A stretch of 64,000 bases of DNA from Trichuris trichiura (Eukaryota; Nematoda; Enoplea; Trichinellida; Trichuridae), in NCBI GenBank assembly GCA_037903355.1, contig JBAJFE010000034.1, positions 1,224,361-1,288,360 of the forward strand, written 5' to 3'. Both the position numbers and the translations under genes were made by a program. Shown piece after piece: positions 1 to 10,644 of this stretch. The notes beneath the pieces were generated by a model that had not been told where the DNA came from, ran no database searches, and was given only the letters and a program-made list of their open reading frames with translations. Position 1 is the first letter of the stretch. The number at the start of each line of letters is the position of its first letter.

Positions 1-496
1 TTTATCACTGACTCACAGAGCTCCTGCTATTGGAGACTAAATACTCAATGAATGGGTGCGCAGAATTAAGAGCCCTATTAAAATAAGGCTCTGAAATAGT
101 GTGTCAGCGTCTGCTTCTGGACTAATCCCCTGAAAGTTACGAGGCAATGAAGCACTGCCAACCTTACAATGCTAGGCAGCCTGTGGGTCAAGAGTGCTGA
201 CCCGATGTTCGCGTTTGCTGAACAACCTCCCGAGAGGACCACCGGTTTGATAGCTGAGAAATAGGATGAGCAGAAATTTTCTGGCCTGCATCCTTGAGAA
301 ACACTGGTTCGATAAGCACCCTAGCAGGGACATATTTGAGTCAAAGAAAACTGACTTAGCTTCGCACGAATCCATGTGTTCGAATTAAAGCTACACGCCA
401 TGCAAACGCTCGCATGCGTTCGCTCTGTGCGCCGTCAGCCCTGGAACGTGACCCCTTCGGATATGAAAATTACACTATGCTATATATGCTACTATG
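1..496. other. No supported gene
   Basis: Open frames here are short, lack recognisable domains and have no clear splice context. I see nothing supportable apart from the start of the (TA)n tract at its right edge. Confidence 0.5.

Positions 497-553
<57 letters not shown>
497..553. repeat. (TA)n microsatellite
   Basis: Uninterrupted alternating TA tract of about 55 bp directly abutting the left end of a pogo-like element. A TA-targeting transposon may have landed in it. Confidence 0.95.
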
Positions 554-555
<2 letters not shown>

Positions 556-1571
556 CGGCCTTCGTTATCCGCGGTTAATTCGTCCAACATTTTGAGCATT
601 TTACCGCGTTAAGTTGAATTCCGCGTTATATAGGCTACCCTACGAAAAAGGCTAAATAGCTTATATTCTAGCTGCGTATTTCGTCCTGTCCCTTGAATTC
701 CTTCGGGAACGTCGAGGCAGCTATGAAATCAGCCAACGCCGTCTCCCCAGTGATCTTTAAGTTCTTGAGGTTGAAGCGCTTCACGTATTTTGCTAGCCAT
801 GCTTTGCTTGCAGTAAACTTTTTTCTCTCGTTCTCTGCAACCACGCCAGAGAAGTGCTCATATAAGGTCAGCGTTTTCTCCCGAATAACTTTCCCGTCGA
901 CGTGGACATTCTTCCGCGACATGTCCTCTATCCAAATGCTTAGCACTTTCTCAGCCTTCAAGAGGACCTTGTTGCGAACTACAGCAGCTCTTTTCGCCAA
1001 TGAAGGGTCAGAATACACGTTTCCTCGAATCTCAGCTTCCTTCCGTTTTATCCTACGAATGCTGGATTCACTCTTCCTGATCCTGCGGCCCACTTCAGAA
1101 AATGACAATCCGCTTTTCGAAAGTTCAAGGACTTCTACGTTCTTATGAAGAGTAAGGACGCTACGTTGTCTCTTAGCCCTATAAGAACCGCTCTGTTCAC
1201 TTACTTGCCTTCTGTCAGCCATCCCCCTATGAGACACCAGTTAAACGACGCGAATGTTCAGACCTACCACGCTGCAGAGAAACTGATGTTTGCGCACGGC
1301 GAATAAACTCGACAACGCGCACGAAGCAATAACGAACAATCAGAAAATTGACAAGGTCTCATTAGCATTGCGCATGGTTAGAGAGCGTTCTAAGCAGAAA
1401 AAGTCTTTCCCGCCCAGGCAGACGATCACGCTGCTGCCCAGGCTGGCGACGACATTACTGCAACTATAATGCCAGCCAGCGGTGTGCACGTTTTTGTGAA
1501 AAGATGACGTCACTATTTCACGCCGGACGAAACCGCGTTGTATAGAATCTGCGAATAACGTGGGCCGCCTG
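554..1571 (-). mobile_element. Small pogo/Tigger-like element with terminal inverted repeats
   Basis: The left end begins GGCGGCCTTCGTTATCCGC and the right end reads, on the minus strand, CAGGCGGCCCACGTTATTCGC, so the two ends form an imperfect inverted repeat. Both ends are flanked by TA-rich repeats, consistent with TA target-site use by the pogo group. The only coding capacity is a CENP-B-type DNA-binding protein (668-1222) with no DDE catalytic domain, so the copy is non-autonomous. Exact ends are blurred by the microsatellites. Confidence 0.6.
668..1222 (-). CDS. CENP-B-type helix-turn-helix DNA-binding fragment of a Tigger/pogo transposase
   Basis: An open frame of about 184 residues from the first ATG (1222-1220). 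An upstream in-frame GTG also exists but is unlikely to be used in a eukaryote. The N-terminal half has the pattern of a psq/CENP-B-N helix-turn-helix (VLELSKSGLSFSEVGRRI, then a recognition-helix-like SSIRRIKR). The C-terminal half resembles the HTH_CENPB domain, with LSIWIEDMSRKNVHVDGKV followed by TLYEHFSG and a segment ending KAWLAKYVKRFNLKNLK. In Tigger, Jerky and CENP-B proteins a DDE endonuclease domain follows. Here the frame stops at 668, so catalysis is lost. It lies inside a short element with inverted ends, which favours a transposon remnant over a host gene. Confidence 0.6.
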   Translation of the reverse strand: MADRRQVSEQSGSYRAKRQRSVLTLHKNVEVLELSKSGLSFSEVGRRIRKSESSIRRIKRKEAEIRGNVYSDPSLAKRAAVVRNKVLLKAEKVLSIWIEDMSRKNVHVDGKVIREKTLTLYEHFSGVVAENERKKFTASKAWLAKYVKRFNLKNLKITGETALADFIAASTFPKEFKGQDEIRS

Positions 1572-1576
1572 TGTGT

Positions 1577-1650
1577 GTATATATATATATATATATAAGC
1601 CTGTATATATATATATATATATATATACACAGGCTTATATATATATTAAT
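1577..1650. repeat. Interrupted (TA)n with an AAGCCTG / CAGGCTT inverted motif
   Basis: TA repeats broken by AAGCCTG near 1598 and its inverse near 1629, giving a small TA-rich hairpin next to the pogo-like element. Confidence 0.8.
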
Positions 1651-1767
1651 TCTTCTTTTTTCTCTTTTCTTTTTCTCCTTCTTTCTAACGGGTGCGTTAT
1701 TCAGAATAAAAAGTTTGCGGCTTTGCTACCCGTTCGTTAGTTAAAAACGTTTACTTCTCAAACGTAT

Positions 1768-1813
1768 AACCCGCGAAGCTTTCGGGCCACACCGGGGCCC
1801 GTCATCAGCGCTA
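1768..1813 (-). ncRNA. Hammerhead ribozyme-like motif of an older Penelope family
   Basis: Read on the minus strand: GCG, then the core CTGATGA, a GC-rich stem II (CGGGCC / GGCCCG), GAAA, then GCTT followed by CGC. The GCG before the core can pair with the CGC after the presumed cleavage position, giving a 3-bp stem I. The layout matches the ribozymes in the array at 24-64 kb, but stems I and II have different sequences. No intact Penelope coding region is attached, so this is probably an isolated flank. Cleavage activity is not established. Confidence 0.55.
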
Positions 1814-1989
1814 AGTGCGCCGCCGTCGGGTCGGTCATTATGTTCGCAAGCCGCTCCGTCCGACCGACCGTGGCGGGAACCTCAGCCGTCAGGTCGATCC
1901 TTGACCCGTCGGGCTTTGGTCCCACCTAGTCAGTCAGACTTTGCAGCGAGCACCCAACCGACCTTCCACGACGGCGGCAGCACTAACAA

Positions 1990-1992
<3 letters not shown>

Positions 1993-2044
<52 letters not shown>
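1993..2044. repeat. (TA)n microsatellite
   Basis: Pure alternating TA tract of about 50 bp. Confidence 0.95.
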
Positions 2045-2048
<4 letters not shown>

Positions 2049-5000
2049 CTTAAGAGGAAAGAAAACCATTGCTCAACTCGAACATAATAGCACAAGCAAC
2101 TCAGATAAAAAGTTTACTATAAAACTCAGTTTTGGTCTGGTCGATCTTTTGTGCCTGAGCACGACTAAAATTTTTATAAGCTTTACTTCCTTCCTAAAAT
2201 TTTACTTCCTTACAATGGGAAAAACTTGTTTTATAATGCAGGGAAATAATGGCTGAAGCTGAACTTCTCAGTGTGACTGCGTCCCTTTAGCCTTGTCGAC
2301 ATATGGGAAATTAAATAGTTTGGAAAGGAACTACGCGAAACAAAAGCGTACATAAAACGGATATCCTATTCCTCCACGGGAAATAATTCACCTCATAAAA
2401 TTAAAAACTGCATATTGCTTCGTCAGGATTCTTATGAATACAGTGCTTCTTGTAACAAGCACTTAAAGTTTAACACTTCAAGTCACGGCGAACCCAGTTC
2501 GTGCAGTAAGTTTTTATCCTTCACTGTGTTAGACGTGTCTGATTTGACTTAAGAAGCTAAACAAATGTTAAAAGAAAATAAAAATTTACCAGAACGCGAC
2601 CTTCGTGACATACACATTACATTGGGTAGGAATGCAACTTATCTTTTTTCGCCGCAAATAAATAGCTTATAGCAAAAAGTTATGAAGAAGACATACTACG
2701 GCAAGAACCATGATAACATTATGGTTGGACATTGAGCTGTCAGGGCGGCACAATGTCCTGTATTCTTGGAAACTTTTTTCTCAGATTAAGGCTGACTTCT
2801 AGGAAAACGGAAACTTCAATCGTCACATTTTCATACGCATGCTTGCTTAGAAATGTATAACCTTTGCGAAGCAAGTCTCAGTGCCGCCGTTTAGACGCTG
2901 GGACGACTGTACGCCGCCAAATCGTACTAAGGCTAAGCCCAAATTACAGGGCAAAGAATGTAGCTGTATGCGCATCGAGTGGGCAAACCTTCTGTTTAGG
3001 ATTCTGCGACTGCTGCTAACCTATGAGATGTGGCGGTGATTACCTTTAAAATTGGTTCATGAGAAAAACTTGGGTGACACTACCGATGCATGGCATTTCG
3101 CTGTCGAATTACTCCATTACCTTTGCAGTTTGATGGACGAGGACAAGATAGGAATTCCTCTCGCAAAAGTCTCTAAGAGCCTGAGCGGATACACTGGAAC
3201 GTCCCGGCGTCTATACGGTTGCATTCGCGAATCCAATTTAGCTACTGTTAGTATGAGAATACTTTCGCACCCGCAGGAAGTAGCCCGCGAATGCCAGCAG
3301 GAGCACTAAAAGCATGATCAGCCCGGCCAATAGCTTGATACTGTTGTTTCAATGTTGGAGCATGATATCCACGTAGCTGATTGACATTCCCTGAAAAAAA
3401 ATTAAAGAAGTCTAAACGTTTTTAAAACAAGGTACAAACAGTACTGCTTCCCAGTTTCATAAGCATGATATGATGCGTTGCACTTTTTATCAATATCAAT
3501 AATTACTAATACTGTTGATGCTACAAAGCAGCAAGATTTTTACCGGGCAGAGGACATTGCTGTTTATCTAGTCAGCTTATGCACTATTGCAACGGCGCTT
3601 AAACGAAACTGACCAAATTAAACCTCTTTTTGGCAGGAAAAACTTAAGATCCATTTCCGTGGTTTCTTCTGTAAAAGAAACACGAAAACTTTATCCTCCG
3701 CAGGAAGAGAGCCTTTTGCGGCATAAAGCCACAAATAGTAACGAAACAAGCGACGTAAATGTCTGCTGCTGCGGAACGTGCGATGAAAATTACAGTCAGA
3801 AAATAACTGAACTAGAGGAGTTATCATGAATTGAATAAGTAGTGAAGAAAACATCGTGACGCACAACGGATCAGTGTTGGTTCATACTTCTGTTTTGCAG
3901 CTTCTACGCGCCAGTTGTCTTCAGTGACTGAACTTACCCTACCGGCAAGTAGAAGAGCAGTCTTTCTAAAAAGGCAATGCATTACGCTTACTACTCATCC
4001 CACACAAAACAAAACGATCCCCAATGCTTCGAACAAACAGTTGTATTGTTTTCCTATTAAACTAATGATACACGCTCATCCATCTACTGGTAGAGCACTT
4101 GCCTCGTTTAGCTTGTATTCTGTCACGATGACTAAACCTGTTGCCATCGTACAAAATAAAGCATTATACGGAGAAGAGTTCAAGAATTCATATAAAACAG
4201 TGTAACCACTGCGGATAAAAAAAATTGACTGCAGTGTTGAACTTATTCTAGTACAATTTACTAACCAACGGACTAGACCAATCAGGTGCAGGGGTGGAAA
4301 AAACATCGACAGAGATAAATCATTAGCTATTCTTCATTACCTAATGCAGTAGTTCTCAAAGTGGTCGATAACGTCTTCGAGTGGGGGTACGAAGATATGA
4401 CTTTTCATAAATGATATGCAAAATGCCCTCTCCGTGGTCGCTCTACCTCCGTTCGAAAACCCTATGTAGCGAGAGCCTGTTTTCCTTAAGAAAAACCAAC
4501 GCGATGCTCAACAGGCATCATAGAGAGTCGTTCAACAGAGATCAAGGTGTCGAGATAGGTGAAAAGGAGGCTATTCCGACCAATCAGATCAGATGCTGCG
4601 TACTAGCTCTTGACCCATTCTCTGTCTTACATAAGACCATTACAAGGGTTAACAATAAATTAGGCTACGCTACAACATCAGTCGCTGAAGATGGAAACAG
4701 ACGGTTCCCTACGAGCTCTCGAGCTCGTTTGTTACATACTAGCACGGATTAAACCGTTTTATAAGTTACTGATATTTAAAAAAGTTTTCCCATTGGTGCA
4801 CCGGTGAGTGAGAGGGTAGGAATTTTATTCCCAAGAGAGAAGCCACCTGTCTCGTATATAGATGACCCAGGAACCACTGATTACCATCCATGTAGGTCGA
4901 TGCAGCACTAATAAGTCAGCACTTTAGAAATCTAAGGTTTAAGCAAGTGCGTTTCCGTAGAAAAAAATAGCAAAATACTGTCATTGTTACCGTCAAAAGT

Positions 5001-5280
5001 TGGTCAGGTGGTGGAGCTCGCAAACAGTGAACGACAATTTTACGCTGATAATGGGTCATGATTGGATTCGAAAGGTTAGCTAGAAAATTTCTTAGACATA
5101 AATCATTGTCCTGACAACAACGGATTTCTTCACCTCAAAAAAGAAATAATTCAAATTTAACGAATATTCTTTATGAATGGAAGATCGAAAATTAAAAAAC
5201 ATTATCAGGGAGTTAATTAACCGACGTACCCACTAATATATGTACTGATGAGCCCCTGAAAGCTATCAAGGATTTTTAGA
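2045..5280. other. Mostly unassigned sequence with two weak exon candidates
   Basis: No domain is recognisable. Two plus-strand open stretches could be exons: about 3052-3309 (85 codons) and about 3639-3829, which follows a TTTTTGGCAG acceptor-like site and ends in a stop. Neither resembles a family I know. If the HD-PTP-like gene continued past the GTATGT at 5321, its remaining exons would lie here on the minus strand, but I found no tyrosine-phosphatase signature. Near 4347 the sequence CAGTAGTTCTCAAAGTGG resembles a hAT-type terminal repeat, with no matching partner seen. Confidence 0.35.
4436..4570 (+). pseudogene. Possible diverged Penelope C-terminal relic
   Basis: The plus-strand translation contains FNRDQGVEIGE preceded by RSKTLCSESLFSLRKTNAM. 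Order and spacing resemble the C-terminal tail of the array Penelope protein, where NRDQGVDIS follows a leucine/arginine-rich segment. Similarity is limited to about 40 residues, so this is only a suggestion. Confidence 0.25.
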
Positions 5281-8200
5281 TTAACTTAGCATTGCTTTGA
5301 TTGTGCCGAAATTCGACATACCACTAAATTCCTTCTTCAATTGTCCATTGAACGTATTTTCTAACATTTCCAGCTTTTCTTTCAAATGTACGACTACGTC
5401 TTTAATGGCATCATAGAAATGAACGCCATCTTGGCCTTTATTCTGTAGATCAACAAAGGACCTGTATGATGAAATTAAGACTAGAATGTTTTCCTTTCGC
5501 CTGAAACAAGCTTACTATGTTTGAAAAACCGCATGCACGCTTCAATTTAAACTAACCGCTTTTCGAAATTTTCAACCTTAAGACGCAATGGTACAAACCG
5601 AGCATTTGCTTCCGTTATTGCTCTAACAATGTTTTCTTGGGCACTGAAATTTTGCTCCAATAAACTTATCGTTTTATCATGTTTCCTTAATTCGACATGG
5701 AATAAATCCTGCAACAGAAAAACTTTGTCCAAGGTAAAAAAAGCGTTTAACAGTCGCGCACTTCGTAATCATCATCCAACAATGCAAGCAGCGCTTTCGA
5801 AATATCATCCTCTATCATACTTTTCTTCAGAGACTCCATAAGCGCTGTTCGCTGGCTAACCATTTCATCCGCTTTGTCCAAAAGTCTAATCAGTTCTTGG
5901 GCCTCTGTAGATTGTCCTAAAGTCATCTCACTGCACTGGAAAAAGCATTTACGTTTTTATCATCACGATGTATTCGTAGTAAAAAAATGTTAATAACAAA
6001 AGATGAGGTTTCTGCGTCTATGCAGACCCTTTGGCGGCATGTAAAAAAGCTGTCTTAAAAAATCCTAAACTAAAGCGCACAAGAACGAAAGCTATCCTAC
6101 TTCACATACATATGCCAATTTCGGTACGGAGTCGGCCTTCATGACGACGACATAACAGTTGGAACCCTGTTGATTCTGATATCACTTTTATTGGCGAAAG
6201 TACAAGCCAAATTCTATAGCCTCAGGGCCCTTCTGACCATCAGCGGCATAACTAGAGACGATAATAATTTTTTAAAAGCTTAAAGCCAAACAGGTAGACG
6301 TCCTGGTTTCTATGGCTACGAATTAGGTGGAGTGCTGTCCCTTCTATTTAAAGTTCATCGATTGAAGACAACAAAACAGGAAAAAAAATCTGTTCGTCTA
6401 AGATAACGCTTCTCAACGTCAGAGTCGCCAGCGCCCTCCCTCCTATGAACGCTTCGCTCGTCTAGGCCCCCAATTCTGATTGGCCAATTCCGAGCGCGCC
6501 AATTAGCTGGAAAGGAGGACAGGGGTAGCCAGGACGTCATAATGTAGGCGCTGCACAAAGTAATGTGGGGAAGTGTATCCCGCATAGTGTTTCGAACGCT
6601 TACTTTTTCACCTCTGAGCTGGCTGACCTCTCTCGAGCCTCCCTCCCAGCCAATCAGAATTGCTGAACGGAACAGCATGCAGCTTTTCTCTTAGGCAGGA
6701 GGCACAATATCTGACTCGCAGGGCATGCCTTCCTATTCACTTCAGCACGATGGTCCAGGTGGGGCATGTGCCCCCTACAGCTCAAAAGGGCCCCCCCCCC
6801 CAAGGACCCGAATCGCTCCCAGTGATGGGGCACATGCCCCACTGTGAGAATCACTGATCTAAGGATAAGCAAGAAGCTTAACAAAAGACATACGAATTTC
6901 GACTGAGTTTTCTTGTATCTTTGCTTTTAGTTTGTCCATTGGCATTTTCAGCAATTCAAGGTTCCCCAACAAAGAAAACAGAACACTTTCAATTCTATCG
7001 TCAGCGGTTCTAGCGTCGTCTAAAGCAGCGAGACAATTTTTACATTCAGTTTCCACTGATGTCTGTTGTTCTTTCAATGCCTCCATTTCTTCCTTTTTGA
7101 TAGCCTGAAAACACACGTCTAAAACTGGGCTGGCTATAAGGTCAGGCTGCTCCTGCCACAAGTCTTCTTGATACAATGATAAAAAAAAACGTTGCACATG
7201 TCAACGCATAAATTTGTAACAGAACCTTACAATTTTCAAAAACACTGCATGTTAACATTAAAGACTTCGTTAAACCAGCTACAAAAAGAATAAAATTGGT
7301 ATACTCGAAGTATTACTACGCACCAAGAGGGAAGTAAATGTAAACATAAACGAACCTTCGAATTACGGAATCCCAGCAAAACTGATACTGATCGTGATAT
7401 CATTTCCGTTATATCGCCACCCAACTTTTTGGCGAGCTCCCTGAACCCTATAAATGGAATAATTGAAATTAAACCGATGACCAAGGCGACTATTCTACCG
7501 TCCAACAAGCTCATCAGATTATAAATATTATCCTGATCTGCTTGGAATGCTGCGCAACATTCAATAAGTTCTTCAGGAAGGGAAAAAGCTTTCTTATTTA
7601 ACGTTTCTTTCAACTTCAATGCGTTCAAAATTTTCCTACGAAAAATCTTTGATTCTGCAAAACAATTGACCATCAAATGGACCTACGAAATTGATTCGTT
7701 ATATTCTTCCACCTTCGACGAAAGAGTACGAAGCACTTTTGCTTTTTCCTCACTGTAATACCAATAATCGTTGATCCGCTAGAACGATAAATTAACACTG
7801 ACCTATAGATCGATGACAACTTGTGAACACGTATGGGTATCAATTTTTGAAAAATTTCAGGTCCAGATACGTCCGGATCAGAAATATCAAATGCAATGGG
7901 CTTCACCAACGCTACACCTAAAAAGTACGACCTGTTGCAACGTGCAAACAAAAGAATAATTCACAAACCCTTCCAAGGAACGAGTTGGTCATAGTCAGGT
8001 ACCTTTTCGTGGTATACGAAATCGTTCTCTCTCTGAGCCACACTAACTCTAAAAGGAACTTCACTTCCCAAAATTTGCTTTACAGCAAAGCAAACAAACC
8101 TGCTTTCAATTATTTCGGAAACAAACTGTATCGCTGAAGAAAAAGCATCTGTTGCCTTCTTTAATAACTTTGAAGCACTGTTTATATCTGCCTGCGCGGC

Positions 8201-10158
8201 ATGATAATAAGCAAGTCGCTCTCCCCATTTTTTCTCGTTCTCCGACTGCATTCCAATGTGCATGTTCATCAAAGCCGAATAATAGCATATTTTCACTTGG
8301 ACGAATCGCTTCCACATCTGCTCAAAGAAAGAAAGCTTGGATTGCACGTAGCAAACTGCAAGAGCAATCACTTTGAACTGCGAAATGCCTACAATGTCCA
8401 CAATGCCATGTTCTTCCAGCTGACTAGCACATTGCTTGTAATACGAAACAACTTCCACGGCTACTTTGCCAATTACCACGCATTTGCGACTATCAACCAA
8501 TGACTTTTCCAAAATGCACTCCTGTGCCTGTGCCTGAAACGCAAATATGGAGAAGTCTTCCAACAATACAGATTAGACTCATACCAGCATAAGCAGCTTT
8601 TGCCAAACGAAAAGTCCCGAATCCAAGTCTTGGCTGTACCTTGACTGAGTTTTGAATTCGTTAGCTAGTTGTTCAAATGCCCAACTTGAACACTCAAAAT
8701 GAGTGCACGCTTCTTTCATTCCCTGGAAAACCGTATGTGCCCATGTTTCAACAACTACTGGATTGATCATACTTACTTCCAAAGACAATCGACTATCGTT
8801 CGCGCCCAACTGCGAATGTACAGCACCAATATTATGCAGAATGCAAGCCTGTTCGAATTCAATATCCTCTGCAGAAACTGGCAAAGGTATATCTGCGTAT
8901 TTTTCCAACCTGCAAAGCAAAGCATGCAAAGCTTTAGAAGGAGCATAAATCCTATTAGTTATTTTCATAATAAAGCAGAAAGGTAAAATAAGTAAACAAA
9001 GCCAACATAGCTGACATTCACTAGTCAATTAAAAATATCGCGCGTACGCTTGAGACGCCCGGGGGGGGGGGGAGTTAAGGCAGAAAAGCTATGTTCTTAG
9101 CCATTACGCTTCTTACAACGAAGAATACAACTGCAGCTATAACCGCATGGATAGTCTAGCCCAAATTATTCACGGAATTTTCTAGTTGGTTCCCTTACCG
9201 TAGGGCTTTTTTGCTCCGACAATTTTCCAACCTAAAGGCGAATGCATATGAGGTCACTACTTTCTTTAAAAGCAAAACTTGTTGGGTAGAGTTGTTAATT
9301 AGATATTGTTAAGTGCTTGACAAATGATCCTCATAAACTCCTTACAAAAAAAGATGACGAATTGCTACTTTCTGACATCTTTGATTCAAGAATACAAACG
9401 AAGACTCATCGCATTCGTGGCTTGTCGTGGAAAGCGCCGGGTTTTAAAACGTCGCGAAGGAGACATGGAAGCCAAACTAAACGTTATGTGTGCTGGAACC
9501 GTCGTTAGAGAATGAATTTCTGAAGGAGAGACGGAAAAAGCGATGCAGAAAGTAGCAGCATAGTTGCGCATCCTTTGTCCAACTGTCAGTAACTGCACAC
9601 CGCAATCGGGAACTGTTTATATGATTCAGCAGATGTAACCAGTACACTTGCACGGAATAAAAACTGGACGAACAGGATAATAGACAGCATGCGAAAAGCA
9701 AGTACAGTAATTACACTTTACATGTACATGAAAATCATTTCAAAAAATTAATAAAGCTAACAAGTGGCTGACTCACCAGGTAAACGTCACCGCTGCAGCC
9801 CCATTTTCATGCAGTGGGAAACGACTTTTTAGGAATTGCAGCTGGGCGTAATAACGCTTAGCAGCAGAAAGAGACGTCAAGTCTGCAGAAGGCTTCACTG
9901 CGGCCTAAAAAATTAATAACCTTTCATTTGTAGGGCAAACAGTTTACTCACTTCTCTTAGGTTGTTGAGCATCTCTATTTGCGGTTTGTAAGTAACAGCA
10001 TCCTCTTTATAATTCCGTGTAATGTACTAGAATTTGTTGTATCCATAGACGTCACGCAGTCACAGCCTTACCTCGCTCAGCTTCGGTCCAAAATCAACTG
10101 AACAGGCCGAGAACTTTAGATCGACATAGAGCATTGGAAGTCGCGGAAATTCTTCCAT
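5281..10158 (-). CDS. HD-PTP/PTPN23-like BRO1 and V-domain protein (14 exons)
   Basis: Exons joined in phase: 10158-10072, 10026-9952, 9904-9777, 8909-8777, 8722-8585, 8533-7969, 7917-7803, 7752-7687, 7635-7499, 7447-7356, 7152-6883, 5935-5762, 5708-5557, 5500-5281. The product is about 780 residues. The N-terminus (MEEFPRLPMLYVDLK) and the motifs DIEFEQACILHNIGAVHSQL and AQAQECILEKS mark the BRO1 domain (roughly residues 1-370), which in HD-PTP binds ESCRT-III CHMP4 at endosomes. The rest is helical and follows the HD-PTP coiled-coil V domain, including SLLEQNFSAQENI and ITEANARF. Most introns are 51-56 nt. The exon 11 donor is uncertain: GTATGT at 6893 is strong but out of phase, GTTAAG at 6882 keeps phase. 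The frame stops at 5281-5283 with no proline-rich or phosphatase region, although a GTATGT at 5321 could lead to further exons. A TTTCTTTATACAG acceptor lies just before the ATG, suggesting a 5' UTR intron or trans-splice site. Confidence 0.85.
5936..6882 (-). other. Enlarged intron of the HD-PTP-like gene
   Basis: About 950 nt against about 50 nt for most introns of this gene, so probably inflated by insertions. It contains inverted repeats: CAATTCTGATTGGC near 6471 with its complement near 6649, and the pair listed at 6757-6861. No coding content is recognisable. Confidence 0.5.
6757..6861. repeat. Inverted repeat with a hAT-like terminus
   Basis: TGGGGCATGTGCCCC near 6758 is repeated inverted as GGGGCACATGCCCCA near 6828. 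Read on the minus strand the right end is CAGTGATTCTCACAGTGG, a form typical of hAT-type termini. No transposase or clear 8-bp target duplication is visible, so it may be a small non-autonomous remnant. Confidence 0.35.
8910..9776 (-). other. Large intron of the HD-PTP-like gene
   Basis: About 870 nt between the exons ending at 9777 and starting at 8909, well above this gene's usual intron size. It includes a run of about a dozen G at 9060-9072. No element is recognised, though an old insertion is likely given the size. Confidence 0.45.
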
Positions 10159-10644
10159 TTCCTGTATAAAGAAAGTAAACTACGATTAAATCTACACAGA
10201 TACGCTAAAGAAAAAAGAAAAACTTCGGTTTAACAAAGGAAAATTATGCAGCTGAGCCTAAACACGTAAGCACATGCAAATCGCAAGCAAATTCTACTAC
10301 CATCGGCCTTCATGATTCTTATAAAAATAGCGAATGCAGTTCAAAGTTCGCTTACTGAGAAAAGCTAACATGCAAAATTCTAATTGTGAAACATCGTTTT
10401 CCAATTAAAACTCCAATGTGAGATTATGGTAACAATTCTGCAGAAGAAGCAAGGTATTCAGAATGAACGGCACTCAAAAAAAGATTAACGGAGACTTACC
10501 GAACTCACATGATAGAATAGACTGTTACCGTAATGCGGATTTGCAGGAGGCGACGTTGAAGAACCGTCACGGAAGACTCCCCGTGCTGTTACGCCAGGCG
10601 ACACACGCCTGACTGTGATAAGCAAATTCCATTCCTAGCACATT
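10159..10644. other. Intergenic, nothing recognised
   Basis: Lies upstream of the HD-PTP-like gene start and ends where homology to the Tigger element begins. It should hold the HD-PTP promoter, but no definite motif is visible. Confidence 0.4.

Noticed and set aside
9060..9072. G-run as a quadruplex or regulatory element
   Set aside because: A single homopolymer run in an intron, with no spaced G-tracts; it may also be a sequencing-length artefact.
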